Below, one piece after another: positions 8,700 to 17,140 of a stretch of DNA of 64,000 nucleotides (position 1 is its first letter; every line of letters begins with the position of its first letter). A program made the translations under genes and the position numbers. The stretch is from Flavobacterium sp. (lineage in GTDB: Bacteria > Bacteroidota > Bacteroidia > Flavobacteriales > Flavobacteriaceae), in the NCBI RefSeq assembly GCF_017744675.1, contig NZ_JAGIAV010000002.1:620001-684000 (forward strand). The letters run 5' to 3'. The notes beneath the pieces are model-generated. The model did not search any database, had not been told where the DNA came from, and saw only the letters and a list, made by a program, of their open reading frames with translations.

Positions 8700-10085
8700 A
8701 TGCACGACAAAATTAGTTTAAAAGAAAAAATTGGTTACGGACTTGGAGATGCAGCTTCTTCTATGTTTTGGAAAATTTTCAGCATGTATCTGCTATTTTT
8801 CTACACCGATGTTTTCGGATTGGCGCCTGCCGTTGTGGGAACTATGTTTTTAATTACCCGAATCTGGGACTCTTGTTTTGACCCAATTGTTGGAATTCTA
8901 GCCGACAGAACCAAAAGCAAATGGGGAAAATTTAGACCATATTTGCTTTGGGTAGCCATACCTTTTGCCGTGATTGGAGTTTTAACTTTCTATACTCCAG
9001 ATTTTGACGAAAAAGGAAAAATTATTTACGCTTATGTAACGTATTCCTTAATGATGATGATTTATTCTTTAATCAATGTTCCGTATGCGTCGCTTTTGGG
9101 AGTTATGTCTTCTGATAGAAAAGAAAGAAATACACTTTCATCCTATCGTATGGTTTTTGCTTTTGGCGGAAGTCTTCTAGCACTTTGGCTAATTGAACCT
9201 TTGGTAAATTATTTTGGCGGAAATTTAAATTCCAAAACAGGCTGGTTGGCTACAATTGCCGTTTTCGGAGTAATTACGACTACCTTTTTCTGGGCTTGTT
9301 TTTTATTCACAAAAGAAAGAATCAAACCAATCGGAAATGAACAAAACAATTTGAAAGCAGATTTAAAAGATCTTTTAAAAAATAAACCGTGGTGGATTTT
9401 ACTGGGAGCAGGAATCGGAGCTTTAGTTTTCAATTCTATTCGAGATGGTGCTGCAGTCTACTATTTCAAATATTATGTAAGTAGCAGTATAAACTTCGAT
9501 TTTTCGCTTTTCGGAACCGATTTTCACATGACGCCAACTTCAATTTATTTAGTTTTAGGACAAGCTGCAAACATTATCGGAGTCATTATCGCAACGCCAA
9601 TTGCCAATAAAATTGGTAAAAAGAAAACCTTCTTTGGAGCAATGGCTTTAGCAGCAATCTTAAGTCTGGTTTTCTATTTATTCGGAAAAGAAGATGTTTT
9701 CTTAATCATGAGTTTCCAAGTTTTAATCAGTATTTGCGCAGGATGCATTTTCCCATTAATCTGGTCCATGTATGCCGACAGTGCCGATTATTCGGAATGG
9801 AAACAAGGACGAAGAGCAACAGGTTTAGTTTTCTCTGCCTCATCAATGTCACAAAAATTCGGATGGACAATTGGCGGCGCAGGAGCTGGGTGGCTTTTAG
9901 GCTATTACGGTTTTCAAGCCAATGTAGAACAGACAGCAACAGCTCAAAACGGCATTCAATTAATGCTGAGTATCCTACCCGCAATTGCAGCCGCAATATC
10001 GGTAGCCTTCATATTATTTTACCCTTTATCAGAAGAAAAATTACAGATTATAGAACAGGATTTAAACGAAAAGAGAAATCATTAA
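8700..10085 (+). CDS. GPH-family (MelB-like) sugar:cation symporter
   Basis: This 461-residue inner-membrane protein has about 12 hydrophobic segments and matches the glycoside-pentoside-hexuronide:cation symporter family. The N-terminal GYGLGDAASSMFWKIFSMYLLFFYTDVFG and the motif RIWDSCFDPIVGILADRTKSKWGKFRPYLL are family hallmarks. The inserted loop ENDF-type residues are not special; the C-terminal half keeps the second gating motif around SADYSEWKQGRR (residues about 360-372). It lies directly before the intracellular phosphorylase and epimerase genes, so uptake of mannobiose or mannosylglucose into the cytoplasm is the likely job. It is separated from the GH26 gene by an inverted repeat, and GH130 starts 27 bp after its stop. 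Confidence 0.93.
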   Translation: MHDKISLKEKIGYGLGDAASSMFWKIFSMYLLFFYTDVFGLAPAVVGTMFLITRIWDSCFDPIVGILADRTKSKWGKFRPYLLWVAIPFAVIGVLTFYTPDFDEKGKIIYAYVTYSLMMMIYSLINVPYASLLGVMSSDRKERNTLSSYRMVFAFGGSLLALWLIEPLVNYFGGNLNSKTGWLATIAVFGVITTTFFWACFLFTKERIKPIGNEQNNLKADLKDLLKNKPWWILLGAGIGALVFNSIRDGAAVYYFKYYVSSSINFDFSLFGTDFHMTPTSIYLVLGQAANIIGVIIATPIANKIGKKKTFFGAMALAAILSLVFYLFGKEDVFLIMSFQVLISICAGCIFPLIWSMYADSADYSEWKQGRRATGLVFSASSMSQKFGWTIGGAGAGWLLGYYGFQANVEQTATAQNGIQLMLSILPAIAAAISVAFILFYPLSEEKLQIIEQDLNEKRNH

Positions 10086-10112
10086 AAAACCACAGACAAA
10101 GAAATCAATTAT

Positions 10113-11303
10113 ATGACAACAATAATCTCTTCAGCCACTTTTCAAGAAAGAAAATCGGCATTAGAAAAACAACATAAAACACTGATTGAGCAAAAAAACG
10201 CACCTCAGGAAACCGTTGGCAATGGCATTTATGACCGCTATCAAAATCCTGTTGTTACTGCGGCGCATATTCCGTTAAACTGGCGTTTTGATTTTAATGA
10301 AAAGACAAATCCGTTTTTACAGGAAAGAATTGGCATAAATGCAGCTTTCAATGCAGGAGCCATGAAATGGAATGGCAAATATCTATTGGCTGTTCGTGTG
10401 GAAGGAATTGACAGAAAATCATTTTTTGCTATCGCCGAAAGTCCGAACGGAATTGATAATTTCAAGTTTTGGGACAAACCTTGCGTGATTCCACAAACCG
10501 AAGAGCCCGACACAAATGTGTACGATATGCGTTTGATTAACCACGAAGACGGATTTGTTTATGGAATTTTCTGCACCGAAAGAAAAGATCCGAAAGCTCC
10601 AAAAGGCGATACAAGTTCGGCCGTAGCCAATGCAGGAATAGTTCGTTCGAAAGATTTGGTCAACTGGGAAAGACTTCCTGATTTAATCTCGAACACTGGC
10701 CAACAGCGAAATGTAGTTTTACATCCAGAATTTGTAAACGGAAAATACGCTTTGTACACGCGTCCGCAAGATGGTTTTATTGATGTTGGAAGCGGTGGCG
10801 GAATCGGTTTAGGCTATGTTGACGATATGGCAAATCCTGTGGTTAAAGACGAGAAAATCATTTTTGGCAAACAGTATCATACCATTTACGAATTGAAAAA
10901 TGGTTTGGGTCCTGCGCCAATAAAAACTTCAAAAGGCTGGTTGCATTTAGCACACGGAGTTCGAAATACTGCTGCAGGATTACGCTACACTTTGTATATG
11001 TTCATGACCGATTTGACTGATATTTCTAAAGTGACTCACGTTCCAGCTGGACATTTTATGGGGCCAGAAGGAATTGAAAGAGTTGGAGACGTTTCGAATG
11101 TTTTATTCTCAAACGGATGGATTGAAGACGGGGACGGAACAGTTTACGTGTATTACGCTTCTTCAGACACACGCATGCATGTAGCCGTTTCTTCTGTAGA
11201 TAAACTCGTTGATTATGTAATCAATACTCCAGCAGATACTTTTATTTCTGCAGGTTCTGTACAAACTATCCTTAATCAAATCGAAAAAAATAACGCAATT
11301 TAA
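10113..11303 (+). CDS. GH130 4-O-beta-D-mannosyl-D-glucose phosphorylase
   Basis: This cytoplasmic enzyme of 396 residues has no signal peptide. GH130 phosphorylases of this type convert mannosyl-beta-1,4-glucose plus phosphate to mannose-1-phosphate and glucose. The five-bladed propeller family is recognised by GINAAFNAGAMKWNGKYLL, by EPDTNVYDMRL with the catalytic proton donor Asp138, and by the phosphate-region residues around GQQRNVVLHPEF and MGPEGIERVGDV. The length, the motifs and the epimerase gene 6 bp downstream favour the mannosylglucose phosphorylase group. A mannooligosaccharide-specific GH130 is the alternative. The pair epimerase plus phosphorylase is the known cytosolic mannobiose route in Bacteroidota. 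Confidence 0.92.
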   Translation: MTTIISSATFQERKSALEKQHKTLIEQKNAPQETVGNGIYDRYQNPVVTAAHIPLNWRFDFNEKTNPFLQERIGINAAFNAGAMKWNGKYLLAVRVEGIDRKSFFAIAESPNGIDNFKFWDKPCVIPQTEEPDTNVYDMRLINHEDGFVYGIFCTERKDPKAPKGDTSSAVANAGIVRSKDLVNWERLPDLISNTGQQRNVVLHPEFVNGKYALYTRPQDGFIDVGSGGGIGLGYVDDMANPVVKDEKIIFGKQYHTIYELKNGLGPAPIKTSKGWLHLAHGVRNTAAGLRYTLYMFMTDLTDISKVTHVPAGHFMGPEGIERVGDVSNVLFSNGWIEDGDGTVYVYYASSDTRMHVAVSSVDKLVDYVINTPADTFISAGSVQTILNQIEKNNAI

Positions 11304-11309
11304 AATATC

Positions 11310-12500
11310 GTGTCACTACAAAGAAAGCTTTTAAAATCGGAACTAACTGCAGAACTAGATTCCATTCTAAACTATTGGTCAGAACGCACTGTTGACAGTC
11401 AAAATGGAGGTTTTGTTGGTCAAATTGATTTTAACGATCATCTGATTGCGAATGCTGAAAAAGGCTCGGTTCTAAACGCTCGAATTCTTTGGACATTCTC
11501 TGCCAGCTACACAACCACGAAAAACGAAAACCACAAAAAACTGGCAGAAAGAGCATTCGAATTTCTTGCAGCTTATTTTTATGACACACAATTTGAAGGT
11601 CTTTTTTGGAGTATAAATGAGGATAAAACTCCAAAAGACACCAAAAATCAGATTTATGCTTTGGCTTTTGCCATTTATGGATTATCGGAATATTATGCCA
11701 TTTCAAAAGAAGAAAAAGCTTTAGGAATCGCTAAAAATCTGTATTCAAAAATTCAAGAACACAGTTACGATCCTGTAAACAAAGGCTATTTGGAAGCTTT
11801 TACCCGAGACTGGAAGCCTATTGAAGATCTGCGTTTAAGTGCGAAAGATGCCAACGAAAAGAAAACCATGAATACGCATCTTCATATTATTGAAGGCTAT
11901 GTGAATTTATATAAAGTCTGGAAAGACGAAAAACTGCTCGAAGACATTATCGAATTATTGGAAACAATCGAAAAGCACTTCATCAATCCCGAAACGGGGC
12001 ATTTGCATTTATTTTTTGATGAAAATTGGAAAGAAAAACCAGATGTGATTTCGTACGGACATGATATTGAAGCGGCATGGCTATTACAGCAATGTGCCGA
12101 AATTTCAGAAAATGAAACTTTGATTGCCAATTTTAAAAAATATGCCATTCAAATCGCAGAAGCTACAAAAGAAGGTCTTGATTCTGACGGTGGATTATGG
12201 TACGAATTTGATCCTGAAAAAAATGAATTAATTGCCGAAAAACATTGGTGGCCTCAAGCCGAAGCATTAATTGGCTTTTATAATGCCTATCAATTGACAG
12301 GAAAAGAAGAATATCTTGATATTGTTTACAAAATCTGGAAATTCACCAAAAAACATATAATCGATCATCAAAATGGCGAATGGTATTGGGGAGTTTACAA
12401 AGATTATACTACCATGAAAAAAGACAAAGCTGGTTTCTGGAAATGTCCCTATCATAACGGACGTGCTTGTCTAGAACTTATTAATCGTATTAAAGACTAA
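11310..12500 (+). CDS. N-acylglucosamine/cellobiose 2-epimerase family, likely mannobiose 2-epimerase
   Basis: This 396-residue cytoplasmic enzyme has the (alpha/alpha)6-barrel of the AGE superfamily. It likely converts beta-1,4-mannobiose to mannosylglucose for the adjacent GH130 enzyme. The family's histidines are present: His190 (MNTHLHIIEGY), His251 (SYGHDIEAAWLL) and His382 (KCPYHNGRACLE). The substrate-side aromatic motif HWWPQAEAL is at 312-320. The start is a GTG at 11310, six bases after the GH130 stop; no ATG gives the conserved N-terminus. The next GH26 gene begins one base after its stop, so GH130, epimerase and GH26 are one transcription unit. Confidence 0.93.
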   Translation: MSLQRKLLKSELTAELDSILNYWSERTVDSQNGGFVGQIDFNDHLIANAEKGSVLNARILWTFSASYTTTKNENHKKLAERAFEFLAAYFYDTQFEGLFWSINEDKTPKDTKNQIYALAFAIYGLSEYYAISKEEKALGIAKNLYSKIQEHSYDPVNKGYLEAFTRDWKPIEDLRLSAKDANEKKTMNTHLHIIEGYVNLYKVWKDEKLLEDIIELLETIEKHFINPETGHLHLFFDENWKEKPDVISYGHDIEAAWLLQQCAEISENETLIANFKKYAIQIAEATKEGLDSDGGLWYEFDPEKNELIAEKHWWPQAEALIGFYNAYQLTGKEEYLDIVYKIWKFTKKHIIDHQNGEWYWGVYKDYTTMKKDKAGFWKCPYHNGRACLELINRIKD

Positions 12501-12501
12501 A

Positions 12502-13731
12502 ATGAAAACAACATTTCTTAAAATAGCATTTCTTAGCCTCTCCATTTTTAGTATGATGAGCTGTTCTGCAGACAATGAAAACAGTCGTCAGATAATCGTT
12601 GATCCGACAAAACCGGAGGATCCTTTAACGACAAACAATGCATCAACCTATATGGTCGATGCCAACGCAACAAAAGAAACGGTCGCTTTATTCTACAATT
12701 TAAAAAGACTTGCTGCGACCAAAACCGCTATTGGCCAGCAAGATGCTTTTAATAGTTTTTATCAAGATGCGGGCGGCGATTCCGATATTAAAAAAAATAC
12801 TGGTTTTGATCCTGCTATTCTCGGTTCTGATTTTATGTTTATAACCGATAAAAACAATAACGAGCAAGCCAATAACTGGTATTATCAGCAGGAAGAAAAA
12901 ATTATTGCAGCAACTAAAGCCGCTTACGCGAAAGGAATAATCAATACCTTCAGTTGGCATTTGAGAGAACCTTATAATGACGATTCTTTCTACACCGCTG
13001 ATATGACTTCCGAACAAAAATCAACTGCTTTTAAAAGTATTCTTCCTGGTGGAACAAATAACGACTGGTACAAGAAAAAGTTGGATAAAGTCGCTAGTGT
13101 AGTTTCTAATTTAAAAGGTTCAAATGGCGAATTGATTCCGATAATCTTTAGACCTTTTCACGAATTTGACGGAAGCTGGTTTTGGTGGGGAGCCGATTTC
13201 TGCACTCCCGATGAATACAAAAAAGCATATCAGTTTACGGTTGATTATTTAAAAAATACAAAAGGCGTTCACAACATTTTATATGCTTTTTCTCCTGATA
13301 ACTCCTATACAACCGAAGCTAATTATTTAAGCCGTTATCCAGGAGATAAATATGTTGATATTATCGGAATGGACAATTATGGAGATTTCAATAATCAAGG
13401 ACAAGCTGGAGCTGATAAAGCAAATGCCAAACTAAAAATTCTTTCTGATTACGCTAAAGCGAAAGTAAAAATAGCAGCCCTGACCGAAACAGGTTATCGT
13501 GTTACGAGCACAACTCCAGCGATTACAGATTGGTTTTCATCTCTATTGTACAGCGCTTTAACTAAAAATGATATTCAGATTAGTTATGCAATGTTTTGGA
13601 CCAATAATACTGATGGTTATTATGTTCCAAACGGTTCGGTTTCAAATGCTGCCGATTTTAAAACATTTAGCTTGAAAACGAAAGCGGCTTTGGTGAATTC
13701 CTTGCCGAAGATGTATGAAATGCCGAAATAA
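12502..13731 (+). CDS. GH26 endo-beta-1,4-mannanase, probable surface lipoprotein
   Basis: This is the second GH26 enzyme of the locus (409 residues). The signal peptide ends at lipobox cysteine 21, followed by SADNEN, an acidic stretch compatible with export to the cell surface. The catalytic residues are Glu221 in FRPFHEFDGSWFWWG (acid/base) and Glu329 in ALTETGY (nucleophile). The ETG nucleophile motif is closer to classical mannanases than the EAG of the upstream paralogue. A low-complexity linker (residues about 22-60) follows the lipid anchor. It probably makes the first cuts in mannan outside the cell, while the other GH26 works deeper; this division is inferred from the signal sequences. 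Confidence 0.93.
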   Translation: MKTTFLKIAFLSLSIFSMMSCSADNENSRQIIVDPTKPEDPLTTNNASTYMVDANATKETVALFYNLKRLAATKTAIGQQDAFNSFYQDAGGDSDIKKNTGFDPAILGSDFMFITDKNNNEQANNWYYQQEEKIIAATKAAYAKGIINTFSWHLREPYNDDSFYTADMTSEQKSTAFKSILPGGTNNDWYKKKLDKVASVVSNLKGSNGELIPIIFRPFHEFDGSWFWWGADFCTPDEYKKAYQFTVDYLKNTKGVHNILYAFSPDNSYTTEANYLSRYPGDKYVDIIGMDNYGDFNNQGQAGADKANAKLKILSDYAKAKVKIAALTETGYRVTSTTPAITDWFSSLLYSALTKNDIQISYAMFWTNNTDGYYVPNGSVSNAADFKTFSLKTKAALVNSLPKMYEMPK

Positions 13732-13740
13732 GATTCTCAG

Positions 13741-13773
13741 AAACCTGACAGGTTTTTAAAACCTGTCAGGTTT
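13741..13773. repeat. 33-bp palindrome between GH26 and GH5 genes
   Basis: Two 16-nt arms around a single central T form a perfect palindrome (AAACCTGACAGG... / ...CCTGTCAGGTTT). Each arm is itself palindromic around AACCTGACAGGTT. TTAATTTTAAAA follows on the plus strand. It may act as a terminator or mRNA stabiliser between the two mannanase genes, or be a dispersed genomic repeat. Confidence 0.9.
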
Positions 13774-13791
13774 AATTTTAAAATACAAATT

Positions 13792-15081
13792 ATGAAAAAC
13801 CAATTTTTTAAAACCCTTTTATTAGTCTTGCTTTTTTCAACATTTGCCTGTCAGGCGCAGGAACGAATTACCGTAAAAGGAAATCAGTTCTATAAAGGCA
13901 ATAAACCTTATGCCTACATTGGAACCAATTATTGGTACGGAAGCATGTTGGCTTCTAATAAAATAGGTAATCGTAAAAGACTTTTACGTGAATTGGATTT
14001 CATGAAAAAAAACGGAATCGATAATTTGCGCGTTCTCGTTGGTGCTGATGGTGGAAAATACGATTTTACAGTTCGTCCTGCTTTGCAATACGAACAGGGA
14101 AAATATAATGAAGATTTACTAGATGGTTTAGATTTCTTGATTAACGAAATGGGCAAACGCAATATGTATGCGGTTTTGTATTTGACCAATAACTGGGAAT
14201 GGTCGGGCGGAATGTCTCAATATTTAGAATGGAATGGCAAAGGTCCCGTTCCAGTTCCGAATATTCCGCCGAATACATGGCCTCAGTTTATGTCGTACAC
14301 AGAGCAATTTCATAGCTGCGAACCTTGCATGGAAGCGCTGGATAATCATGTAAAATTTATTATTGGAAGAACAAATCCTTATTCTAAAAAGAAATATACT
14401 GAAGACAACACGATTATGGCGTGGCAGGTTGGAAACGAACCTCGAACTTTTACGCCAGAAAACGAAATAAAATTTACCAAATGGCTGAATAATATTGTGG
14501 ATTTGATTGACAGTTTAGACAAAAATCATTTGATTTCTACAGGTTCTGAAGGAAAAAACAGTTCTAACGACAGTATGGAAATTTTTGAAAGAACGCACCA
14601 AAATCCGAATATCGATTATCTGACGATGCACATCTGGCCTAAAAACTGGAACTGGTTTAAAGCCGATAACGCCGAAGCTACAATGCCACAAACAATCGAA
14701 AATGCTGGAAAATACATTGACGATCACATTAAGGTAGCCAATAATTTGAAAAGACCCATTATTATTGAAGAATTTGGACTTCCGAGAGAACACGAAAATT
14801 TAAATGCAGGAGCTTCTTCTGTACATCGTGACCAATTTTACAACTTTATTTTTGGAAGAGTTGTAGAAAGCCATAAAAATGGAGGTCCATTGCAAGCTGC
14901 CAATTTCTGGGGTTATGGTGGCGAAGGAAAAGCGGTAAACGAAACCGGCAAATGGAATCCTGGTGATCCATTCACTACAGATCCGCCGCAAGAACCGCAA
15001 GGTTTAAATTCTGTTTTTAATGGAGACAAATCGACTCTTGAAATTGTAAAAAAATACAATTTAGAATTGAAGAAAAACTAA
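13792..15081 (+). CDS. GH5 (subfamily 7-like) endo-beta-1,4-mannanase
   Basis: This 429-residue GH5 enzyme is most like subfamily 7 mannanases. The signal ends at cysteine 20 (STFAC), suggesting a lipoprotein; QAQE follows. The sequence starts with the typical RITVKGNQFYKGNKPYAYIGTNYWYG. WQVGNEPR gives acid/base Glu216 and IIIEEFG gives nucleophile Glu327. The conserved MHIWPKNWNWF lies between them at 279-289. Four cysteines near HSCEPC and the signal region may form a disulphide. It is the last plus-strand gene of the locus, 60 bp after the GH26 gene. With two GH26 enzymes, it gives the locus three mannan-cleaving activities. Confidence 0.93.
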   Translation: MKNQFFKTLLLVLLFSTFACQAQERITVKGNQFYKGNKPYAYIGTNYWYGSMLASNKIGNRKRLLRELDFMKKNGIDNLRVLVGADGGKYDFTVRPALQYEQGKYNEDLLDGLDFLINEMGKRNMYAVLYLTNNWEWSGGMSQYLEWNGKGPVPVPNIPPNTWPQFMSYTEQFHSCEPCMEALDNHVKFIIGRTNPYSKKKYTEDNTIMAWQVGNEPRTFTPENEIKFTKWLNNIVDLIDSLDKNHLISTGSEGKNSSNDSMEIFERTHQNPNIDYLTMHIWPKNWNWFKADNAEATMPQTIENAGKYIDDHIKVANNLKRPIIIEEFGLPREHENLNAGASSVHRDQFYNFIFGRVVESHKNGGPLQAANFWGYGGEGKAVNETGKWNPGDPFTTDPPQEPQGLNSVFNGDKSTLEIVKKYNLELKKN

Positions 15082-15085
15082 ATGA

Positions 15086-15171
15086 TTTAAACCATATAAG
15101 TCATGTAAGAAAATATAAAAAGTAGTTTAAACGCATTGTAAAATGAACTTATATGACTTATATGGTTTAAA
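15086..15171. repeat. Inverted repeat with 24-bp arms and 9-nt-phased words between convergent genes
   Basis: Arms 15086-15109 and 15148-15171 pair with one mismatch over 24 bp. CATATAAGT/CATGTAAGA occur 9 nt apart in the left arm, and CTTATATGA/CTTATATGG 9 nt apart in the right arm. The right arm with its flank (15141-15172) matches 38484-38515 at 31 of 32 positions, so this is a dispersed repeat family. It may serve as a bidirectional terminator for the GH5 and reductase genes. Confidence 0.88.
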
Positions 15172-15176
15172 AAATA

Positions 15177-16133
15177 TCACGATAAAATCTTCTCAATAGC
15201 ATTCAATTCGTCATGAGAAAATTCTGTATTCTGTAAACAATCAATATTATTGCACAATTGTTTTACCGAACTTGCACCAATCAAAACTGATGTAATTCTT
15301 TTGTCTTTTTGAAGCCAAGCCAAAGCCATTTGCGCCAAAGACTGATTTCTGTTCTGAGCAATTCCATTCAGCTGAATCAATTTCTGAATTCTTTCTTGCG
15401 TTACCTCATCTTCCTTCAAATGTCCGTTTGGGTTATGTGCACGAGAATTTTCAGGAATTCCGTTTAAATATTTATCGGTTAAAAGCCCTTGTGCCAAAGG
15501 TGAAAATGCAATGCACCCCACTCCTTTTTCTTCTAAAACATCCAACAAACCATTTTCTACCCAACGTTCCAACATCGAATATTTTGCCTGATGAATCAAA
15601 CAAGGTGTTCCTAATTGTTTTAAAACATCAACGGCAACTCGCGTTTGTTCTGCCGAATAATTACTGATTCCAACATACAGAGCTTTGCCGCTTCTAACAG
15701 CGTGATCTAAAGCCATCATTGTTTCTTCAATTGGAGTTTCAGGATCTGGACGATGCGAATAAAAAATATCGACATAATCAATACTCATACGTTTTAAACT
15801 CTGATCCAAACTTGAAAGCAGGTATTTTCTCGACCCCCAATCTCCATATGGACCTTTCCACATCGTATAACCTGCTTTGGTAGAAATTACAATTTCATCA
15901 CGCAGATTTCCTTGAAAATTATGCCATAATATTTTTCCGAAATTCTCTTCGGCAGAACCTGGAACTGGTCCATAATTATTCGCTAAATCAAAATGGGTAA
16001 TTCCTTTATCAAAAGCTTCAATGGCAATACTTTCAGCATTTTCAAAATTATCCACCGAACCGAAATTGTGCCATAATCCTAAAGAAATCTCAGGCAATAA
16101 TAAACCGCTTCTGCCGCATCTGTTATATTTCAT
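15177..16133 (-). CDS. Aldo/keto reductase (YghZ / glyceraldehyde-3-phosphate reductase-like)
   Basis: This 318-residue NADPH-dependent aldo/keto reductase belongs to the YghZ/MgrA branch (AKR14-like). The N-terminal MKYNRCGRSGLLLPEISLGLWHNFG and the segment FDLANNYGPVPGSAEENFG are characteristic. The catalytic tetrad is visible as Asp in FDLANNY, Tyr in NNYGP, Lys in ISTKAG and His in FYSHRPD. SVLIGASS near the C-terminus is a cofactor-binding motif. It is convergent with the GH5 gene, across an inverted repeat, and may simply be a neighbour of the mannan locus. Reduction of L-glyceraldehyde 3-phosphate or methylglyoxal is the family activity; its role here is unknown. Confidence 0.88.
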   Translation of the reverse strand: MKYNRCGRSGLLLPEISLGLWHNFGSVDNFENAESIAIEAFDKGITHFDLANNYGPVPGSAEENFGKILWHNFQGNLRDEIVISTKAGYTMWKGPYGDWGSRKYLLSSLDQSLKRMSIDYVDIFYSHRPDPETPIEETMMALDHAVRSGKALYVGISNYSAEQTRVAVDVLKQLGTPCLIHQAKYSMLERWVENGLLDVLEEKGVGCIAFSPLAQGLLTDKYLNGIPENSRAHNPNGHLKEDEVTQERIQKLIQLNGIAQNRNQSLAQMALAWLQKDKRITSVLIGASSVKQLCNNIDCLQNTEFSHDELNAIEKILS

Positions 16134-16184
16134 GTTTGTATTTTAAAAGTTGGAGTTTTAATAGTTTTTAAAGGTAAAAAAAAC

Positions 16185-16247
16185 TCCCTCAGATTTAGGA
16201 GATTTAGGAGATAAAAAATCTGCCAAATCTGCTAAATCTGCGAGGGA
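16185..16247. repeat. Imperfect inverted repeat made of 9-nt-phased words
   Basis: The left half has AGATTTAGG-type words at 16191, 16200 and 16209. The right half has ATCTGC(C/T)AA-type words at 16218, 16227 and 16236. TCCCTC at the left end pairs with GAGGGA at the right end. It lies upstream of the aldo/keto reductase and downstream of the HdeD-like gene. Confidence 0.8.
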
Positions 16248-16296
16248 AAATTAAAATCTCATTCTTTTTTAATTTATTAAACGTTAAAAGAACAAA

Positions 16297-16872
16297 CTAA
16301 ATTCTTTCTTCTAAATCGTGTAGTCTTTTCAGTTTGAAAGAAAAATAAATATAAAAAATCCCGCTTGCGATGAAAGCAAAAGCCGTCCAATATACTATCG
16401 AAAGTCCTGCAAAAACAGGGTTCCATAATAACAGAAATGAAAACAACACTCCTAAGATCCCTAATCCTAAAAGATTTTTCCAATCTGGAACAGAATAGCT
16501 TTTTAGATTAAAAGCCATAAAAATAGCCATTACAGAGCGAAACAAAATAGCCAATCCAACATAAAGTGGCAAAAGTGTTATTGAAACTAACGGATTAGCA
16601 ATTAATACTATTCCGACACCTAAACCTATAATTCCAGATACCAGTGTCCAGCCCCAATTATCTATTTTTTTTCTGTTTGAAAGTGCAAAAATAATTTCGA
16701 AAATTCCGCTGACCAGAAATGACACACTAAATAAAAATGCCAATGTTAAATATGCTTTTACAGGTGTGGCAAAAGACCAAAATCCAATGATTACAAAAAG
16801 TATTCCCACTAATAACGGAATGTACCAATAATCAATTGCTGCTTTCACTTTTTTAAATAAAGAATGTTCCAT
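16297..16872 (-). CDS. HdeD/DUF308 family membrane protein
   Basis: This 191-residue protein has six predicted transmembrane segments and short loops, matching the HdeD/DUF308 pattern of three helical pairs. Hydrophobic stretches include IPLLVGILFVIIGFWSF, AYLTLAFLFSVSFLVSGIF and a near-repeat NLLGLGILGVLFSFLLLWNP. No catalytic motif is seen. HdeD in enterobacteria is linked to acid stress; function in Flavobacteriia is not established. It lies between the reductase and bglX, and may be unrelated to mannan use. Confidence 0.8.
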   Translation of the reverse strand: MEHSLFKKVKAAIDYWYIPLLVGILFVIIGFWSFATPVKAYLTLAFLFSVSFLVSGIFEIIFALSNRKKIDNWGWTLVSGIIGLGVGIVLIANPLVSITLLPLYVGLAILFRSVMAIFMAFNLKSYSVPDWKNLLGLGILGVLFSFLLLWNPVFAGLSIVYWTAFAFIASGIFYIYFSFKLKRLHDLEERI

Positions 16873-17048
16873 AATACTATTTTAAAATCTTGCCTACTCT
16901 ATAAAGTTTTCAGCTTACCTTAAATTACCAATTAAAAACATTTAAATGGCTGTTTATCAAAGATAAGACAAAAGCTTAGACCAAAACACTTTTCTACAAT
17001 AAAATACTGACATATAAACACTTACTATCACAATAAGCAAAATAAAAG

Positions 17049-17099
17049 TCGCCACGAATTCACGAATTATAAATCAATTAATTCGTGAATTCGTGGCGA
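17049..17099. repeat. Hairpin with 21-bp perfect arms built on 8-nt-phased CACGAATT
   Basis: Arms 17049-17069 and 17079-17099 are perfect reverse complements with a 9-nt loop. CACGAATT occurs at 17053 and 17061, and AATTCGTG at 17080 and 17088. On the minus strand GACTTTTATTTTG follows, so it could terminate bglX transcription. The same CACGAATT pair recurs at 22818 and 22826. Confidence 0.9.
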
Positions 17100-17106
17100 A
17101 AAAAAA

Positions 17107-17138
17107 ACTTTGTCACTTTGTTACTATGGTACTTTGAA
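17107..17138. repeat. Array of four octamers of the type ACTTTGTT
   Basis: ACTTTGTC, ACTTTGTT, ACTATGGT and ACTTTGAA follow each other with exact 8-nt spacing at 17107, 17115, 17123 and 17131. The array lies just after the bglX stop (17141, minus strand) and next to the CACGAATT hairpin. No coding function is apparent. Confidence 0.85.
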
Positions 17139-17140
17139 AC

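Noticed and set aside
7327..13731. Recent tandem duplication of the GH26 genes
   Set aside because: Nucleophile motifs, linkers and lengths differ strongly; the copies are old or separately acquired.
17049..17138. Possible CRISPR-like array
   Set aside because: Repeats are 8 nt with no unique spacers, and no cas genes are present.
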